Assembly (NCBI GenBank): GCA_964466595.1
Contig: CAYXNR010000009.1
Span: forward strand, 1 to 58,373
Source of the DNA: JABDGC01 sp964466595
Lineage (GTDB): Bacteria > Pseudomonadota > Gammaproteobacteria > DSM-16500
DNA: 58,373 bases
Direction: 5' to 3'
Position 1 is the stretch's first letter. Every line of letters begins with the position of its first letter. Below are positions 9,287 to 17,888 of the stretch, piece by piece. The notes below the pieces were generated by a model, which saw only the letters and a list, made by a program, of their open reading frames with translations, did no database searches and had not been told where the DNA came from. The position numbers and the translations under genes are program-made.

Positions 9287-10399
9287 ATGGAAGCTCAGAT
9301 GGATAATTTAAGGGAAGATACTAGCACTGTTCTCAGTAGAATAATGATCATTCATGAAAACACCCCAGCATTTATAGAATGTCTTGAAATACTCTCTTAT
9401 AAAGCGGTGATGGAGAGCGATATTTTTGCTAAACAATACTTCGATCAGGTATTTGCGGAAGATAAAGGAGAGGGTTATCGGATTCATGATGGAGAAGAAC
9501 TACTACTTATTCCTCCTTCGCGCGACCCTTTTTCCCTAACTGAACAGCAGCTCGACAGACAAGCCATTTATTATCTTCATTATGAAAATGAAAATCTGGG
9601 CAGCTTTCGGAAAAATTTAAAAGTACTCAATCTGAATGTGCAGCTTAAAATTATTCAATATCTTATTCAAAAAGTGGCGGAGACAAATCATTTTACAAAA
9701 GATATTGAGCTGGAAGTGATTATTCAATACTTCGATCCTAAGCAGATTTTTGAATCGCTTGATCTCCTCATTAAAAAAATTATAGGAAGAGAAGTTTGTC
9801 TCTCCAGTTCTCAGCGCGCAAGCATTCAGGCCTTATTAATCAATTTTTTAAGAAAAACAGAAACAGAATTTCTGGTTCAAATTGAATTGAACAAGAAACT
9901 GGCTGTCTTCAAAGAGGCTTTGCACGTGGAAGGTGGAGCTGCACCCTATCGCTTCGCCATGTTAGTTGAAGGTCTGCAGTTTTTTACTCGGTTGGATATG
10001 AAAAAAAAGCTATTCTTAGAAAACTTAAAAGTTTATTTGGCAGTTCATCAAGAAGAGTTTAGTCGCGCAGAGCTTTTAGATCTGTTTAAAGAGTTACAAG
10101 TGAGAGAGGGACCGCTATCTTTCATTCATATTCAAAAAAATCCGCGTTGGGATCGGTTTCGAACCTTGTTTAAATCTTGTTGTGGTTCTGAAAGAGATCA
10201 ATTTTGGCATACTACAACTTATAACAAAACACTAACACTCTTAATAAAAAGCTATTTGCTTTTAGCTGAACCCTTGCCTTTTAGTCGAGTGGGGGAAGAA
10301 TTTACTTTGCTCAGTTATGCAGAGAGGTATTTACCTTCGTCTTCGCTTTCAGTGGAACTCTTTTCAAAAAACTCTCAGCTGATGGCGCAGCGTTTTTAA
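9287..10399 (+). CDS. Hypothetical protein, 370 residues
   Basis: I do not recognise this protein. It is predicted to be soluble, with no signal peptide and no membrane segment. It is mostly alpha-helical in character, rich in Leu, Glu, Lys and Phe, with long amphipathic stretches such as LNVQLKIIQYLIQKVAE. It begins 25 bases after mutS. The second in-frame ATG (9299) is preceded by GGAAG at suitable spacing, so the real start may be four residues later. Its stop overlaps the rluB stop by 4 bases on the opposite strand. Lineage-restricted proteins of this kind are frequent in Legionellales and some are secreted effectors, but nothing here proves that. Confidence 0.65.
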   Translation: MEAQMDNLREDTSTVLSRIMIIHENTPAFIECLEILSYKAVMESDIFAKQYFDQVFAEDKGEGYRIHDGEELLLIPPSRDPFSLTEQQLDRQAIYYLHYENENLGSFRKNLKVLNLNVQLKIIQYLIQKVAETNHFTKDIELEVIIQYFDPKQIFESLDLLIKKIIGREVCLSSSQRASIQALLINFLRKTETEFLVQIELNKKLAVFKEALHVEGGAAPYRFAMLVEGLQFFTRLDMKKKLFLENLKVYLAVHQEEFSRAELLDLFKELQVREGPLSFIHIQKNPRWDRFRTLFKSCCGSERDQFWHTTTYNKTLTLLIKSYLLLAEPLPFSRVGEEFTLLSYAERYLPSSSLSVELFSKNSQLMAQRF

Positions 10400-11136
10400 G
10401 CCGAGTTCTCAAGCTCATCCCTTAATTGTTGCACCGCTTCTTTCTCTAATTCTTGCCATTGTCCTCGCCCGAGGTTTCGGGGAAGAAGAAGGGAGCCAAA
10501 ACGAATGCGCAGGAGTCGGCTAATTTGTAGTGCTTGCGATTCCCACAGTCTTCGTACCAAACGATGACGGCCTTCTTTGACAATGACATGAAACCAACGA
10601 TTTTGTCCTTCGCCCGGAACCTCGGTCAGACTTTCAAAGGCGGCTAGGCCATCGTCTAATTGAACCCCTTCGCGTAAGCGTTGAAGGAGGGGCTGAGTGA
10701 TCTTCCCACGAACCCGTACAGCGTATTCTCGCTCTAGTTGTGCCCGTGGATGCATTAATTGATTAGCTAATTCTCCATTATTAGTAAAGAGAATTAAACC
10801 CTGGGTGTTAATATCTAAGCGTCCTACTGCAATCCAACGACCATTTCGCAATAAAGGGAGATTTTCGAAAACTGTTGGTCTTTTCTCAGGATCCGAACGC
10901 GTGCAAATTTCGCCCTCGGGTTTATTATAAAGCAACACGCGGGTTTTGATGGAATAGCTTTTAACTAATTGAAGTAGCCGTCCATCGAGGCAAACAGCAG
11001 CCTCGGGTGTAATGCGCTCGCCAATATGAGCTAATTGGCCCTTGACCGTGATTCGACCGGCGCGTATCCAGTCTTCAATTTGACGGCGCGAACCGAGGCC
11101 GGCATTTGCTAAGAGTTTTTGAATTTTTTCAGACAT
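10396..11136 (-). CDS. rluB: 23S rRNA pseudouridine synthase RluB-type
   Basis: A RsuA/RluB/E/F-family enzyme that isomerises uridine to pseudouridine in 23S rRNA (position 2605 in E. coli). An N-terminal S4 RNA-binding domain (EKIQKLLANAGLGSRRQIEDWI, then VKGQ) is followed by the catalytic domain with VGRLDINTQGLILFTNNGEL, in which the Asp of GRLD is the nucleophile. The motif EGRHRLVRRLWE follows. Length 246 is shorter than E. coli RluB (291) because the basic tail is missing. It begins two bases after scpB, the usual scpB-rluB pair. Confidence 0.93.
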   Translation of the reverse strand: MSEKIQKLLANAGLGSRRQIEDWIRAGRITVKGQLAHIGERITPEAAVCLDGRLLQLVKSYSIKTRVLLYNKPEGEICTRSDPEKRPTVFENLPLLRNGRWIAVGRLDINTQGLILFTNNGELANQLMHPRAQLEREYAVRVRGKITQPLLQRLREGVQLDDGLAAFESLTEVPGEGQNRWFHVIVKEGRHRLVRRLWESQALQISRLLRIRFGSLLLPRNLGRGQWQELEKEAVQQLRDELENSA

Positions 11137-11138
11137 GC

Positions 11139-11798
11139 TTAGGCTGTTAAGTATTCTTCTTCAGGTTGTTGTTCATCGGATTGGTTTGTTTCTGCTGAGG
11201 GACTTGCCTCTGCAGAGAGTGGAGGATCAAAAGTTAATTGGACCGGTAAGCTAGCTTCCGCTTCAAGAGCAGGTATGTCTGTCAAGGAAGGTAATTCGCG
11301 CAAGCTTTTAAGATTAAAATGATCCAAAAAGGTTTTTGTCGTTCCATAAATAGCTGGTTTTCCTGGAACCTCTTTGTAGCCAACGAGACGTATCCATTCT
11401 CGTTCTAAGAGGGTTTTGAAAATAGATGAGCTCACACTCACGCCTCGAATATCCTCAATTTCAGCGCGTGTAACCGGCTGTCGGTAGGCAATGATGGCGA
11501 GTGTCTCAAGAAAGGCACGAGAATAGCGGGGCGGTTTTTCTTCCCAGAGTTTGGATAGCCAAGGGCAGAGGTCAGTTCTGGCTTGAAATTGAAAGCCGCT
11601 TGCTACTTCTTTTAAGTGAATACCTCGATCGTTGTAGCGTTGCTCGAGATTTTGCATCACTGCGCGTGTTTCTTGTGTAGAGGGCCTTTCCTCTTCGGGA
11701 AAAAGCTTTTGCAGCTCTGCAATGGAGAGAGGCTGGCCGGCAACCATCAGGGCTGCTTCAAGGATCTGTTCTAGTTGTTCAGAAGTCATTGTCGTCAT
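11139..11798 (-). CDS. scpB: Segregation and condensation protein B
   Basis: ScpB is the winged-helix partner of ScpA and SMC in the condensin-like complex that compacts and segregates chromosomes. The family pattern is visible: LEQILEAALMVAGQPLS at the N-terminus, then TRAVMQNLEQRYNDRGIHL, and RAFLETLAIIAYRQPVTRAEIEDIRGV near residue 95, with GYKEVPGKPAIYGTTKTFLDHF following. The Glu/Pro-rich tail from about residue 180 is typical of disordered ScpB ends. Two ATG codons lie close together at the start without a good ribosome-binding site, so the first residue is uncertain. scpA is not adjacent but 11.5 kb away. Confidence 0.94.
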   Translation of the reverse strand: MTTMTSEQLEQILEAALMVAGQPLSIAELQKLFPEEERPSTQETRAVMQNLEQRYNDRGIHLKEVASGFQFQARTDLCPWLSKLWEEKPPRYSRAFLETLAIIAYRQPVTRAEIEDIRGVSVSSSIFKTLLEREWIRLVGYKEVPGKPAIYGTTKTFLDHFNLKSLRELPSLTDIPALEAEASLPVQLTFDPPLSAEASPSAETNQSDEQQPEEEYLTA

Positions 11799-11831
11799 GG
11801 GGTTAATACTAGCAAAATAGCTGCTTAAGTT

Positions 11832-12860
11832 CTAGTCAAAATTGGCTTTGCTAACTAGCATTGCATCTCCATAACTATAAAAACGATATCCTTCCCTCAT
11901 GGCTTCCTGATAGGCTTTGAGGATCGATTCTCGACCGCCGAGGGCACAAACCAGCATGAGTAGGGTGGATTCAGGAAGATGGAAGTTGGTGAGCAGCAGA
12001 TCCACACAATGAAACTTAAAGCCCGGATAAATAAATAAATTGGTGTCACCTCGGAAAGGCTGAATTTCACCGCTCTCACTTGCGGCTTCCAGGCTGCGAG
12101 CTGTCGTGGTACCGATTGCAATAATACGCCCGCCCCGAGCCCGAGTAGCTTTGACTTTTTCGCAAAGGGCTGCTGAGACCTCGACAGCTTCCGCATGCAT
12201 GATATGTTCTAAGATCTTAGTTGTTCGAACAGGTAAAAAAGTACCGGCTCCTACATGCAAGCTGAGAAAGGCAAGTTCAACGCCTTTTTGTCGTAATTTA
12301 GCCAAAATAGCCTGGTCAAAATGTAAGCCAGCAGTTGGTGCTGCAACAGAGCCTTCTGGTTCAGCATAGACAGTTTGATAACGCTCTTTGTCTGTCGCTT
12401 CTGCAAAACGATGTAAATAGGGTGGTAGGGGAATTTCGCCCACCCGTTTTAGGAAGTCGAGTAGGGAAGTATCGCTTTCACAAGCTAATACAAAAAGCTT
12501 GTCATGACGGCCACAAACTCTGAAACGAAGCTCACTAACTTGTAAATAACTATCTACCGCAGGTGCTTTACTCGCACGTACATGGGCGAGTATCCTGCTT
12601 GCATCCATAATCCGTTCAACCAAGATTTCTACTCGTCCACCACTTTCTTTCTGTCCTCGCAGGCGAGCGGGAATGACTTTGCTATTATTAAAGACGATTA
12701 AATCTTTCTCAGAAACTAAATCTAATAAATCAGTAAAATAGCCATGTTTCAGCTCGCCCTGTGGCCCGACTTGTAATAAGCGACTACTGCTCCTTTTTTC
12801 GAGTGGATAGCGAGCAATGAGTTCTTTTGGAAGCTGATAATGGAAGTCGGATAAATGCAT
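11832..12860 (-). CDS. queA: S-adenosylmethionine:tRNA ribosyltransferase-isomerase QueA
   Basis: QueA transfers and isomerises ribose from SAM onto 7-aminomethyl-7-deazaguanine in tRNA, giving epoxyqueuosine at position 34 of GUN-anticodon tRNAs. The sequence carries HLSDFHYQLPKELIARYP at the start, VFNNSKVIPARL, VAAPTAGLHFD, LSLHVGAGTFLPV and LTNFHLPESTLLMLV, all family hallmarks. Length 342 is standard. The next enzyme of the pathway, QueG, is encoded at 53.6 kb. The usual neighbour tgt is not beside it; instead scpB-rluB follow 33 bases downstream. Confidence 0.97.
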   Translation of the reverse strand: MHLSDFHYQLPKELIARYPLEKRSSSRLLQVGPQGELKHGYFTDLLDLVSEKDLIVFNNSKVIPARLRGQKESGGRVEILVERIMDASRILAHVRASKAPAVDSYLQVSELRFRVCGRHDKLFVLACESDTSLLDFLKRVGEIPLPPYLHRFAEATDKERYQTVYAEPEGSVAAPTAGLHFDQAILAKLRQKGVELAFLSLHVGAGTFLPVRTTKILEHIMHAEAVEVSAALCEKVKATRARGGRIIAIGTTTARSLEAASESGEIQPFRGDTNLFIYPGFKFHCVDLLLTNFHLPESTLLMLVCALGGRESILKAYQEAMREGYRFYSYGDAMLVSKANFD

Positions 12861-12918
12861 AGTGGCGTATCTTAATGCAAAAAAGGTGCTAACGAAAGCA
12901 GGCTTTGAATTTACATCC

Positions 12919-12947
12919 TTGACGCTAGCCTGAAAGCTGACTACGAT
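12919..12947 (+). promoter_or_regulatory. Putative sigma-70 promoter of ispB
   Basis: TTGACG (12919-12924), a 17-base spacer and TACGAT (12942-12947) lie in the gap between queA and ispB, placing transcription start near 12954, 28 bases before the ispB ATG. The -35 matches five of six consensus bases and the -10 matches four of six. The same transcript could continue into tRNA-Pro and the parB-like gene. Confidence 0.5.
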
Positions 12948-12981
12948 TCAAAGATCCTTCATTGAGAATGTAAACCCTATC

Positions 12982-13950
12982 ATGGTATTAGAAGCGGCCC
13001 GCAACCTTGTCCAACCTGAACTGGCAGCAACGGATCAATTTATTGTGAGCCAATTGCAGTCTGAGATCCCACTCATCAATCAAATGGTTGAATATATTTT
13101 ACAATGCGGCGGCAAGCGCATTCGTCCTTTAATTGTACTTTTAAGTGCAAAAGCTTTTGATCATCGAGATGAATACCCGATTCATCTCGCAGCTGTTATT
13201 GAACTGATCCATACTGCGACCTTGTTACATGATGATGTGGTCGATCATGCGAGTTTGCGAAGGGGGCATAAAACAGCCAATCAGGTATGGGGAAATGAGG
13301 CAAGCGTGCTGGTGGGCGATTTTCTGTATTCGCGGGCCTTTCAAGTGGTGGTTAATTTAGGCCGTCAGTCCATTCTCGATCTCTTTGCGCAAGCGACGCA
13401 TTATATGGCTGAGGGCGAAATTCTACAGTTAGTGCATGCCCATAATCCTGATACCACCGAAGCTACTTATTTTGATGTGATTCAAAGAAAAACAGCAAAA
13501 TTATTTGCTGTTGCAGCTGAGTTGGGGGTGATGAGGCAAGAAGAGGATCAAGAGGCGATGAAGACGATGCGTTCCTATGGAAGGGATCTTGGGCTCGCTT
13601 ATCAGCTGATCGACGATGTCTTGGATTATAGTGGAGCTTCCGAACAAACGGGTAAAAATGTCTGTAATGATCTTGCCGAAGGGAAAATGACGCTCTTGAT
13701 CATCGAGGCGCTCCGTAAGGGTAGTCAGGCGGAAGCTGCTCTATTGCGGGCAGCCATTGAATCCGGAAAAACCGATCGGATTGAGTCTGTGCTCGAGATC
13801 ATTGAATCAACCGGTGCTATTGAGTACACTGCGGAGCTGGCAAAGCAATATGCTCGTAAGGCTTGTTCTGCTTTGGTCGAGATTCCCGCCTCACCATACC
13901 GAAAGGCCTTGCACGATTTGGCTGAATTTGTCGTAGAGCGGTCATGCTGA
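12982..13950 (+). CDS. ispB: Octaprenyl (polyprenyl) diphosphate synthase
   Basis: A trans-prenyl synthase that builds the ubiquinone side chain from isopentenyl diphosphate. It shows GGKRIRPLIVLLSA near residue 43, the first aspartate-rich motif LLHDDVVDHASLRRG near residue 82, and the second motif LIDDVLDYSG near residue 210, with the KTAKLF substrate loop between them. Length 322 matches E. coli IspB (323). Small residues rather than bulky ones just before the first aspartate motif fit a long-chain product, but chain length cannot be fixed from sequence alone. tRNA-Pro begins 7 bases after the stop. Confidence 0.94.
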   Translation: MVLEAARNLVQPELAATDQFIVSQLQSEIPLINQMVEYILQCGGKRIRPLIVLLSAKAFDHRDEYPIHLAAVIELIHTATLLHDDVVDHASLRRGHKTANQVWGNEASVLVGDFLYSRAFQVVVNLGRQSILDLFAQATHYMAEGEILQLVHAHNPDTTEATYFDVIQRKTAKLFAVAAELGVMRQEEDQEAMKTMRSYGRDLGLAYQLIDDVLDYSGASEQTGKNVCNDLAEGKMTLLIIEALRKGSQAEAALLRAAIESGKTDRIESVLEIIESTGAIEYTAELAKQYARKACSALVEIPASPYRKALHDLAEFVVERSC

Positions 13951-13957
13951 TTAATAA

Positions 13958-14031
13958 CGGGGTGTAGCTCAGCTTGGTAGAGCGCTGCTTTCGGGAGGCA
14001 GAGGCCGCAGGTTCGAATCCTGTCGCCCCGA
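13958..14031 (+). tRNA. tRNA-Pro (CGG)
   Basis: A complete cloverleaf can be drawn. The acceptor CGGGGTG pairs with CGCCCCG. The anticodon stem CTGCT/GGCAG closes the loop TTCGGGA with anticodon CGG. The T-loop GTTCGAATC is canonical. The discriminator is A and the 3' CCA is not encoded (ATTCC follows). It lies between ispB and the parB-like gene on the same strand. Confidence 0.95.
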
Positions 14032-14062
14032 TTCCCTTCGCTTAAAAGTAAAAGGATGTCAC

Positions 14063-14857
14063 ATGAGCAAAAAATCAGAATGGCGAGAGCTCCCTATTGA
14101 GCAGCTCGTTCGTGGACGTTATCAACCGCGTCAACATTTCGATCCAAGCCAATTACAAGAATTAGCTGATTCGATTAAGACCACGAATGGCTTATTGCAG
14201 CCTATTGTGGTTCGTCCTTTCGAAGGTGAACAATATGAAATTATCGCAGGCGAAAGACGCTGGCGTGCCGTACAACTGGCTGGCTTTGAAAAGATCTCTT
14301 GTTTAATTGTTCATTATACCGACAAACAAGCCTTGCAAGCGGCCATCATTGAAAATATTAGTCGAGCCGATTTAAATCCTATAGAAGAAGCAGAGGCCTT
14401 TCAAAAACAAATTGATGAATTTAATTATTCTCATGAAGAAATTGCGGCCGCCATTGGCAGATCGCGTGTTTCAGTAACGAATGCTCTGCGTTTATTAAAA
14501 ATGGATCCGCGGGTAAAAGCTTTTCTCAGTGCCGGCCAATTATCAGAAGGACATGGAAAAATTTTGGCAGGCTTTTCTTGGGAACAACAATATAGCTTAG
14601 CAGAGCGTTGTATCACTTATCATTGGAGTGTGAGAAAGTTAGAGGCAGAGGCAAGAAAATTACAGCCCTCTCAAGAGAATAATCCTTATAGCGATCCCAA
14701 TGTTCGCCACTTAGAGACAGCACTCTCTGAGCATATCGGTAACCGCGTTTCGATTGAATGCGAGGACCGTGGCGGCGGTTATGTGAAAATTCGTTTTAAC
14801 AATATTGACGAATTAGAAGGACATTTTTCTAGGCTGGGTTTTCGCTATGGAGCCTAG
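14063..14857 (+). CDS. ParB/Spo0J-family partition protein (no ParA adjacent)
   Basis: ParB-family proteins bind centromere-like parS sites and, with CTP, spread as clamps to aid chromosome segregation. Visible parts are: N-terminal domain with RGRYQPRQHFD near residue 18 and IAGERRWRAVQLAGF near residue 70; LQAAIIENISRADLNPIEEA; a helix-turn-helix HEEIAAAIGRSRVSVTNALRLL near residue 130; and a C-terminal dimerisation segment VKIRFNNIDELEGHFSRLG. Length 264 is normal for a chromosomal ParB. No parA gene and no recognisable parS palindrome lie in this window, and it is flanked by tRNA-Pro and murF rather than by origin genes. It could be a paralogue of the main ParB. An AGGATG ribosome-binding site precedes the ATG. 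Confidence 0.9.
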   Translation: MSKKSEWRELPIEQLVRGRYQPRQHFDPSQLQELADSIKTTNGLLQPIVVRPFEGEQYEIIAGERRWRAVQLAGFEKISCLIVHYTDKQALQAAIIENISRADLNPIEEAEAFQKQIDEFNYSHEEIAAAIGRSRVSVTNALRLLKMDPRVKAFLSAGQLSEGHGKILAGFSWEQQYSLAERCITYHWSVRKLEAEARKLQPSQENNPYSDPNVRHLETALSEHIGNRVSIECEDRGGGYVKIRFNNIDELEGHFSRLGFRYGA

Positions 14858-14926
14858 CTGCTAGGTTTATTAACTCAGATAGGCTATTATTTACCCTAGT
14901 TAATGAGGCAGAGATCGATACAAACC

Positions 14927-16312
14927 ATGATAAACCTTTCTTTAGCGCAACTAGCTGCTATTTTTGCCAATGAAGTGTCGGCAGCCGATCAAGCGAAATA
15001 TCGAGAGCAAGCTTTTCGCGGGGTGAGTACCGATACGCGCACACTGCAAGCAGATAATTTATTCATTGCCTTGGAAGGTGAAAATTATGATGGTAATCAC
15101 TTTGTGGCAGAGGCGCAAAAGAAAGGAGCCGTCGCTGCGCTTGTAAAGAATCGTACTACTTCTTCTCTCCCACAAATTCAGGTTTCTGATACTGTCCAGG
15201 CTTTTGGCACCTTAGTGCATTATTGGCGAAAACAATTTAATTTACCGGTTGTGGGTTTAACAGGCAGCAATGGAAAAACAACGCTCAAGAATATGATTGC
15301 TTCCATTCTGCGGGCTGCTTGTGGTGAGGAGAACGAGGCTGTTCTTGCAACTGAAGGTAATTTTAATAATCATATTGGCGTGCCTTTAATGCTTTCGCGT
15401 CTTCAAGCAGCTCATCGTTATGCTGTCATTGAAATGGGGATGAATCATTTTGGTGAAATCGCTTATCTCACGCAAATGGTTGCTCCGACCGTCGCTATTA
15501 TTACTAATGCGGCGCCTGCCCACTTACAAGGGGTTTCTGATCTTGCCGGTGTGGCAAGAGCCAAAGGAGAGATTTTTTCTGGTCTGTCACCAACGGGAAT
15601 AGCTATTTTAAATAGAGAAGATGCTCATTATGCCTATTGGAAGGGCTTGATTGGTCAGCGGGCTTGTCTCACTTTTGGCTTTCATTCACCGGCCGATGTT
15701 TATGCGCTTATTCATCCTGCCTCTGATTCTTTAAAACAAAGGATCACCCTCGTTACGCCCACTGATCGAATTGAGGTAGAGCTTCCCCTTCTCGGACAAC
15801 ATAATGTGATGAATGCTATAGCAGCAACCGCAGCCTCAGTGGCTTTGCAGATCAAGCCTTGCGCGATTAAAAGCGGTTTGGAAAAGGTAGAAGCTGCGAC
15901 AGGACGCTTACAAATGCATAGTTTTGCGCGAGATATTCATCTCATTGATGATACCTATAATGCTAATCCCGCCTCTCTGCAAGCTGCGGTCAAAGTGTTG
16001 GCTGCTTTTTCAGGCAATAAAATTTTGATTCTGGGCGATATGGCTGAATTAGGCGATGCTGCCTCCGATTTTCATGCGGATATGGGCAGGGCAATTCGTG
16101 AAGCAGGTATTGATCAACTCTTCACCTATGGAGACTTATCAGAACAGATTACTAAGAATTTTGGTGAAAATGCCTATCATTTCCGAGATCAACAGTATTT
16201 GGTAGCTACTTTAAAACAGCAGGTGCAACCCCACTCGACTTTATTGATAAAAGGCTCGCGTTATATGAAAATGGAGAAAGTAGTAGCGGCCTTAAAAGAA
16301 GTATTGCAGTAA
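14927..16312 (+). CDS. murF: UDP-N-acetylmuramoyl-tripeptide--D-alanyl-D-alanine ligase
   Basis: MurF adds D-Ala-D-Ala to the UDP-MurNAc-tripeptide in the cytoplasm, completing the peptidoglycan pentapeptide. The Mur-ligase ATP loop GLTGSNGKTTLKNMIASIL lies near residue 107, with GNFNNHIGVPL, VIEMGMNHFGEI, the central-domain HNVMNAIAA and C-terminal-domain LIDDTYNANPASLQAA all present. An earlier in-frame ATG (14903) exists, but starting at INLSLAQLAAIF matches the family N-terminus and gives 461 residues (E. coli 452). It stands apart from the usual division/cell-wall cluster. alr, which makes D-Ala for the same pathway, is at 41-42 kb. Confidence 0.95.
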   Translation: MINLSLAQLAAIFANEVSAADQAKYREQAFRGVSTDTRTLQADNLFIALEGENYDGNHFVAEAQKKGAVAALVKNRTTSSLPQIQVSDTVQAFGTLVHYWRKQFNLPVVGLTGSNGKTTLKNMIASILRAACGEENEAVLATEGNFNNHIGVPLMLSRLQAAHRYAVIEMGMNHFGEIAYLTQMVAPTVAIITNAAPAHLQGVSDLAGVARAKGEIFSGLSPTGIAILNREDAHYAYWKGLIGQRACLTFGFHSPADVYALIHPASDSLKQRITLVTPTDRIEVELPLLGQHNVMNAIAATAASVALQIKPCAIKSGLEKVEAATGRLQMHSFARDIHLIDDTYNANPASLQAAVKVLAAFSGNKILILGDMAELGDAASDFHADMGRAIREAGIDQLFTYGDLSEQITKNFGENAYHFRDQQYLVATLKQQVQPHSTLLIKGSRYMKMEKVVAALKEVLQ

Positions 16313-16335
16313 ATAAAAGAGCGAGCCCGTACACC

Positions 16336-17793
16336 ATGACTATTAAAACCCCTATCACCCTTGCCTATGGCGATGGTATAGGTCCCGAAATCATGAGAGC
16401 TACGCTGAAAATCTTAGAGCTCGCTGGTGCCCAGTTGGCACCCGAGCTCATTGAGATTGGCGAAAAGGTCTATCTTCAGGGTACAACTACGGGCATTCCA
16501 GAGTCTGCTTGGCAGTCCCTCAAACGGACTAAGGTTTTATTAAAAGGCCCGATCACGACCCCACAGGGCGGTGGCTATAAAAGTTTAAATGTCACGCTGC
16601 GTAAAACCTTGGGTTTGTTTGCCAATGTGCGTCCTTGCATTTCCTATTATCCCTATGTACCAACTACCTGTCCTGAGATGAACCTGGTAATCGTGCGAGA
16701 GAATGAAGAAGGAACTTATACGGGAATTGAACATCGTCTAACGGATGAGGTGTTTCAATGCTTGAAACTGGTAACCCGTCCTGGTTGTGAGCGCGTCATT
16801 CATTATGCTTTTGAATATGCGCGCAAGCATAATCGCAAAAAAGTCACCTGCATGACCAAAGATAATATCATGAAAATGACCGATGGTATTTTTCATCAGG
16901 TCTTTAATGAGGTAGCTTCTGAATATCCCGATATTCAGAAGGAGCATTATATTATTGATATTGGCGCAGCGCGTTTAGCCTCGAAGCCTTTTCTTTTTGA
17001 TGTGATTGTCACGACTAATTTATATGGTGATATTTTATCGGATATTGCAGCAGAAATTGCTGGTTCTGTGGGCTTGGCCGGTTCTGCCAATATTGGCAAT
17101 CATGTAGCGATGTTTGAGGCTATTCATGGTTCGGCACCCGATATTGCCGGCAAGAAATTAGCGAATCCTTCCGGGCTCTTGCATGGCGCTATTCAGATGC
17201 TAGTCCATATCAACCAACCCGAAATCGCCGCCGCTATCGAAAATGCCTGGCTCAAAACCATAGAAGAGGGTATTCATACAGCGGATATTTATTCTGTCGA
17301 ACGAAGCAAGAAAAAGGTCAATACCGATGAATTTGCTGAGGCCGTCATTAAACGCCTTGGTCAAAAACCAAGCCATTTTAAGCCTGTTTCCTATCAATCC
17401 GTGCCGGCTAAGATCGAATGCTATGGTGAGGCGAAAAAAATAGCAGTGAATAAAGTATTGGTTGGCGTCGATCTCTCTCTAGATAACCCCAAGCTAAGCC
17501 TTGAAGCGCTGGCAGAAAAATTAAGCAAACTCAAAACGAGGCTTCGTTTGGTTGTCATCGCCAGCCGTGGCCTCAAGGTTTGGCCTGATAGCATGATTGA
17601 AACGCCTTATATGCAACATTGCACCTGCCGCTTTCAATCCTCAATCGAGTTAACCAACCTGCCTGCTGTTTCTCAGGAAACGCTTATTCAATTAATGCAG
17701 GAATTAACTTCCCTCGGACTTGATATCGTGAAAACCGAAAATCTTTATACCTATGATGGCAAGCCGGGCTTTAGTTTAATGCAGGGACAGTAG
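16336..17793 (+). CDS. icd: Isocitrate dehydrogenase, long Rickettsia/Thermus type
   Basis: It oxidatively decarboxylates isocitrate to 2-oxoglutarate in the TCA cycle. The isopropylmalate/isocitrate dehydrogenase core runs to about residue 335: YGDGIGPEIM at the start, KSLNVTLRKTLGLFANVRP near residue 95, RENEEGTYTG, VTTNLYGDILSDIAAE (metal aspartates) and FEAIHGSAPDIAGK. A further ~150-residue C-terminal domain (from about 340) follows, as in Thermus thermophilus and Rickettsia enzymes of ~480-495 residues and unlike the 416-residue E. coli enzyme. Cofactor choice (NAD or NADP) is not settled from sequence. The position after murF does not suggest an operon role. Confidence 0.9.
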   Translation: MTIKTPITLAYGDGIGPEIMRATLKILELAGAQLAPELIEIGEKVYLQGTTTGIPESAWQSLKRTKVLLKGPITTPQGGGYKSLNVTLRKTLGLFANVRPCISYYPYVPTTCPEMNLVIVRENEEGTYTGIEHRLTDEVFQCLKLVTRPGCERVIHYAFEYARKHNRKKVTCMTKDNIMKMTDGIFHQVFNEVASEYPDIQKEHYIIDIGAARLASKPFLFDVIVTTNLYGDILSDIAAEIAGSVGLAGSANIGNHVAMFEAIHGSAPDIAGKKLANPSGLLHGAIQMLVHINQPEIAAAIENAWLKTIEEGIHTADIYSVERSKKKVNTDEFAEAVIKRLGQKPSHFKPVSYQSVPAKIECYGEAKKIAVNKVLVGVDLSLDNPKLSLEALAEKLSKLKTRLRLVVIASRGLKVWPDSMIETPYMQHCTCRFQSSIELTNLPAVSQETLIQLMQELTSLGLDIVKTENLYTYDGKPGFSLMQGQ

Positions 17794-17837
17794 TACTACC
17801 TCGTAAAACTTTCTTGAAAAATAATTTAAATTTAATC

Positions 17838-17871
17838 TGTTACAATTGTTGCAATAATCTCAAATTGAGAT
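17838..17871 (+). promoter_or_regulatory. higBA promoter and palindromic operator
   Basis: An extended -10 element (TG at 17838-17839, then TACAAT at 17841-17846) is followed at 17857-17871 by the perfect palindrome ATCTCAA-A-TTGAGAT. The palindrome would cover the transcription start region and lies before the AGGAG ribosome-binding site of higB. An alternative promoter, TTGCAA/TATACT with a 16-base spacer, would place the palindrome between -35 and -10. Either way it is well placed as the site for HigA autorepression, which is the norm for this toxin-antitoxin family. Confidence 0.6.
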
Positions 17872-17888
17872 ATACTAGGAGCTAAGCT

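Noticed and set aside
14032..14902. parS site near the parB-like gene
   Set aside because: No TGTTTCACGTGAAACA-like palindrome was seen here or elsewhere in the window by eye.
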